The translations under genes were made by a program, and so were the position numbers. DNA of 7,813 nt from Yimella sp. (lineage in GTDB: Bacteria; Actinomycetota; Actinomycetes; Actinomycetales; Dermatophilaceae). The stretch is taken from the NCBI GenBank assembly GCA_030150425.1, contig JASLFY010000022.1, forward strand, positions 1 through 7,813. Reading direction: 5' to 3'. The notes beneath the pieces are model-generated. The model had not been told where the DNA came from and made no database searches. It saw only the letters and a list, made by a program, of their open reading frames with translations. Below are positions 5,613 through 7,813 of this stretch, piece after piece. Within the stretch, counting starts at the first letter, position 1. The number at the start of each line of letters is the position of its first letter.

Positions 5613-5619
5613 TGGGCGG

Positions 5620-6855
5620 GTGACCACTGTTGCCAGTCCGCTGCTCCTGACCGGCCGCGTCGTGACTGCCGACGCCGTCATCGCCGACGGGGCGGTGGTG
5701 GTCGACGGCGACCGGATCACGTACGTCGGCCGTGCGGCCGACCTGCCCGCGGGCCACGGCGCGACGACCCCGAACGACTGGGCGCCCGGACAGACCCTGC
5801 TGCCCGGCCTCGTCGACGTGCACTGCCACGGCGGCGGGGGTGCGGAGGTCGGCCCGGACCCGGTGGCGACGGCGGCCGCGGCGGCCTTCCACCAGGCCGG
5901 CGGCACCACCACGGTCATCGGCAGCCTCGTCTCCGCCCCGCTGCCGACCCTCGCCGCGGCGGTCACCGCCTGCGCGAAGCTCGTCGCCGAGGACCGACTC
6001 GCCGGGATCCACCTGGAGGGGCCGTTCCTGTCGTACGAACGCCGCGGCGCCCAGGACCCGGCAGCGCTGCGCGACGGCACGATCGAGGCGCTCGACCGGT
6101 TGGTCGCGGCGGCCGAACAGGGCGGTCGCGGCGATGCGATCGTGCAGCAGACCTTCGCCCCGGAGCGGTGCCCGGCCGACTATCCGGCGGCGCTGGGGCG
6201 CGCGGGCGTGGTACCCGCCGTCGGTCACACCGCCACCGACTACGCCACGGTCGTCGCAGCGCTCGACGCGGCCGGCGAGCACGCCCCGCGCGGCGGTCGC
6301 CCGCTGGTCACCCACGTCTTCAACGGCATGCCCCAACTGCACCACCGTGAGCCGGGACCGGTCGGCGCGTGCCTGCAGCGGGCCGCCCGCGGCGACGCGG
6401 TGCTGGAGGTCATCGGTGACGGCGTACACCTCGCCGCGGGCACCGTCGGGATGCTCTTCGACGCCGTCGGCCCCGACGGCATCTGCCTGATCACCGACGC
6501 GATGGCCGCGGCCGGGATGCCCGACGGCGACTACACGCTCGGCGCGCAGCGGGTCCGCGTCGCCGACGGCAGCGCCCGCCTCGCCGAGGGCAACTCGATC
6601 GCCGGCGGCACCGCCACCCTGCTCGACGTGGTGCGCTGGTGTGTCGACCACGCGGGCGTCCCGCTGGTCGACGCGGTCCGCGCCGCCAGCCGTACGCCGG
6701 CGAAAACCCTTGCGCTGCAAGGGGTCGGTGCGCTCGAAGTCGGCGCGAAGGCCGACGTCCTGGTCGTCGACGACCGGCTGCAGCGCCGGTCGGTGCTGCG
6801 CGCGGGTCAGTTCCTCGGGCAGCCGCAGCTGCACTCAGCCGACGACGGTCAGTAG
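5620..6855 (+). CDS. nagA: N-acetylglucosamine-6-phosphate deacetylase
   Basis: NagA hydrolyses GlcNAc-6-phosphate to glucosamine-6-phosphate and acetate in the cytoplasm, linking MurQ and kinase products to central metabolism and to cell-wall precursor synthesis. The 411-residue product is a metal-dependent amidohydrolase-fold enzyme. An N-terminal beta-sandwich part leads to PGLVDVHCHGGGG with the H68-x-H70 metal motif, then HLEGPF with ligand Glu133, VGHTATD with His203, THVFNGMPQLHHREPG with His232, DGVH (His270) and catalytic Asp293 in LITDAMAAAGM. The usual FNAM reads FNGM here. A C-terminal GALEVGAKADVLVVD segment closes the sandwich. The start is fixed by the strong Shine-Dalgarno at 5606-5612. 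The 3' end overlaps the convergent aldolase gene by 21 bp, so the last residues share DNA with that gene's end. The 5' leader contains or directly follows repeat copy B. Confidence 0.95.
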   Translation: MTTVASPLLLTGRVVTADAVIADGAVVVDGDRITYVGRAADLPAGHGATTPNDWAPGQTLLPGLVDVHCHGGGGAEVGPDPVATAAAAAFHQAGGTTTVIGSLVSAPLPTLAAAVTACAKLVAEDRLAGIHLEGPFLSYERRGAQDPAALRDGTIEALDRLVAAAEQGGRGDAIVQQTFAPERCPADYPAALGRAGVVPAVGHTATDYATVVAALDAAGEHAPRGGRPLVTHVFNGMPQLHHREPGPVGACLQRAARGDAVLEVIGDGVHLAAGTVGMLFDAVGPDGICLITDAMAAAGMPDGDYTLGAQRVRVADGSARLAEGNSIAGGTATLLDVVRWCVDHAGVPLVDAVRAASRTPAKTLALQGVGALEVGAKADVLVVDDRLQRRSVLRAGQFLGQPQLHSADDGQ

Positions 6856-7674
6856 CTCCTGCACGGTCGCGGCCATCGCGGCCCGGGCCGGGGCGACGTA
6901 CGTGCGGGGGTCGGAGCTCTCCTGCTGCGCCAGCTGCTCGCGCACCGCGCCGGTGAACGCGATGTTCAGCGCGGTGCCGACGTTGATCTTGCGCATCCCG
7001 GCGGCGACCGCGCCGCGCAGCTGCTCGTCGCTGACCCCGGACGAGCCGTGCAGCACCAGCGGTACCGGCACCGCGGCGGCGATCTCGCCGATCAGGTCGG
7101 CGTCCAACTGCGCGGTGCGGCTGGTCATCGCGTGCGAGCTGCCGACGGCGACGGCCAGGGCGTCGACCCCGGTCTCGGCGACGAACCGCGCCGCCTCCTG
7201 CGGGTCCGTACGAACCCCGGCGGCGTGGGCGCTGGCCGGCTGGTCCGGCTTCCCGCCGACGTACCCGAGTTCGGCCTCCAACCACAGCCCGTTCGCGTGG
7301 GCCCAATCGGCCGCGGCGCGGGTGGCCGCGACGTTCTCGGCGTACGGCAGATTGCCGGCGTCGAACATCGCCGAGGAGAACCCGGCGTCGGCTGCCTGGT
7401 GGAGCAGGTCGGTGTCCTCGACGTGGTCGAGGTGCAGCGCGAGCGGTGCGGAGGAGATCTCGGCGACGGCTGCCGTGGCCCGCGCGATCGGCAGCAGCGC
7501 GTCGTGGAAACGGACGGCGTTGTGGCTGATCTGCAGGATCGCCGGGCGACCGGCGGCCTCGGCCGCGGTGGCGATCGCCTCCGCGTGTTCCAGGGTGATC
7601 ACGTTGAACGCGAGGATCGCGCCGCCGCGTTCGACGGCGGCGGCGGTCAGCGAGGCGGTGGAGACGAGCGTCAC
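6835..7674 (-). CDS. Class II fructose/tagatose-bisphosphate aldolase family protein
   Basis: This zinc-dependent aldolase should split a ketose 1,6-bisphosphate into DHAP and an aldehyde such as glyceraldehyde-3-phosphate. The 279-residue length is that of the GatY/KbaY/AgaY group. Motifs are ILAFNV (20-25), HLDH (81-84; catalytic Asp83, zinc ligand His84), GFSSAMFDAGNLPYAENV (98-115), EAELG (133-137), VAVGSSHAM with zinc ligand His181, LHGSSG with zinc ligand His209 (family usually HGGSG or HGSSG), and KINVGTALN (229-237). GTG 7674 is the start, with GAGGAG six bases upstream and a 4-base GTGA overlap with the preceding gene's stop, so the two are probably translationally coupled. In an amino-sugar region a tagatose-bisphosphate aldolase for galactosamine or galactitol use is plausible, but sequence alone cannot separate tagatose from fructose substrates. 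Confidence 0.88.
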   Translation of the reverse strand: MTLVSTASLTAAAVERGGAILAFNVITLEHAEAIATAAEAAGRPAILQISHNAVRFHDALLPIARATAAVAEISSAPLALHLDHVEDTDLLHQAADAGFSSAMFDAGNLPYAENVAATRAAADWAHANGLWLEAELGYVGGKPDQPASAHAAGVRTDPQEAARFVAETGVDALAVAVGSSHAMTSRTAQLDADLIGEIAAAVPVPLVLHGSSGVSDEQLRGAVAAGMRKINVGTALNIAFTGAVREQLAQQESSDPRTYVAPARAAMAATVQELLTVVG

Positions 7675-7813
7675 GGGAGCTCCTCGAGGGTGATGTGGGG
7701 GAGCAGGTCGGCGCGGGTGGCCGGGTCGATCTCGCCGGCGACCGGTCGGGCGACGGCCGCCCCGGCGACCGCGGCGCAGTCGGGCAGCAGCCGGGTCCAG
7801 TCGGTGCCGTCGG
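7671..7813 (-). CDS. C-terminal end of a probable PfkB-family sugar kinase (partial)
   Basis: Only the last 46 residues are visible (DGTDWTRLLPDCAAVAGAAVARPVAGEIDPATRADLLPHITLEELP, then TGA at 7673-7671); the rest lies beyond the right edge. The tail, with an Ala-rich helix, ARPVAGEID and a closing LLPHITLEEL strand, resembles the ends of 1-phosphofructokinase-type hexose kinases. The diagnostic GxGD anion-hole motif would lie upstream, out of view. Its stop overlaps the aldolase start, and hexose-phosphate kinases commonly precede class II aldolases of this group, making the ketose bisphosphate the aldolase splits. The reading frame is firm; the family name is inference from the tail and neighbour. 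Confidence 0.5.
   Translation of the reverse strand, partial: DGTDWTRLLPDCAAVAGAAVARPVAGEIDPATRADLLPHITLEELP
7680..7685 (-). promoter_or_regulatory. Ribosome binding site of aldolase, inside upstream gene
   Basis: GAGGAG on the minus strand, which encodes the Glu-Glu of the upstream gene's last residues, lies five bases before the GTG at 7674 once CTCCC is counted as the spacer. With the GTGA stop/start overlap this supports translational coupling. Confidence 0.65.

Overview
The window is very GC-rich, uses GTG starts freely, and encodes an actinobacterial-type seryl-tRNA synthetase, a lipid kinase and an amino-sugar salvage cluster. This points to a high-GC actinobacterium, possibly from the Propionibacteriales (the rank is inference from codon style and gene order). 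I found no rRNA, tRNA, CRISPR array or transposase gene.

Layout. Positions 1-713 (minus) hold the 5' part of a diacylglycerol-kinase-family gene that runs off the left edge; its GGDGT-motif segment appears twice, in frame, 504 bp apart. Divergent to it is serS (808-2127, plus), which looks leaderless. serS and a small secreted protein gene (2238-2852, minus) converge on a nested hairpin that probably terminates both. Next comes a BadF/BadG-type amino-sugar kinase (2941-3837, minus), divergent from murQ (3872-4762, plus) with only 34 bp between the start codons. A six-helix DUF998-like membrane protein gene (4863-5444, minus) follows, then nagA (5620-6855, plus). nagA overlaps at its 3' end a class II aldolase gene (6835-7674, minus), which is translationally coupled to an upstream gene entering from the right edge (7671-7813, minus; probably a PfkB-type sugar kinase).

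The centre is a salvage route for peptidoglycan amino sugars. The kinase makes MurNAc-6-P and/or GlcNAc-6-P, MurQ removes the lactyl ether to give GlcNAc-6-P and D-lactate, and NagA deacetylates to GlcN-6-P. NagB, needed to reach fructose-6-P, is not in the window. The aldolase and its partner would split a ketose bisphosphate.

The most unusual structure is a pair of 76-bp palindromic elements (4788-4863 and 5520-5595), 67/76 identical and in the same orientation, that closely bracket the membrane-protein gene between murQ and nagA. Each folds into a 27-bp stem with a 12-nt loop. One lies between convergent gene ends and the other between divergent gene starts, so simple termination does not explain both. 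They look like a dispersed palindromic repeat family bordering a cassette, or paired regulatory elements.
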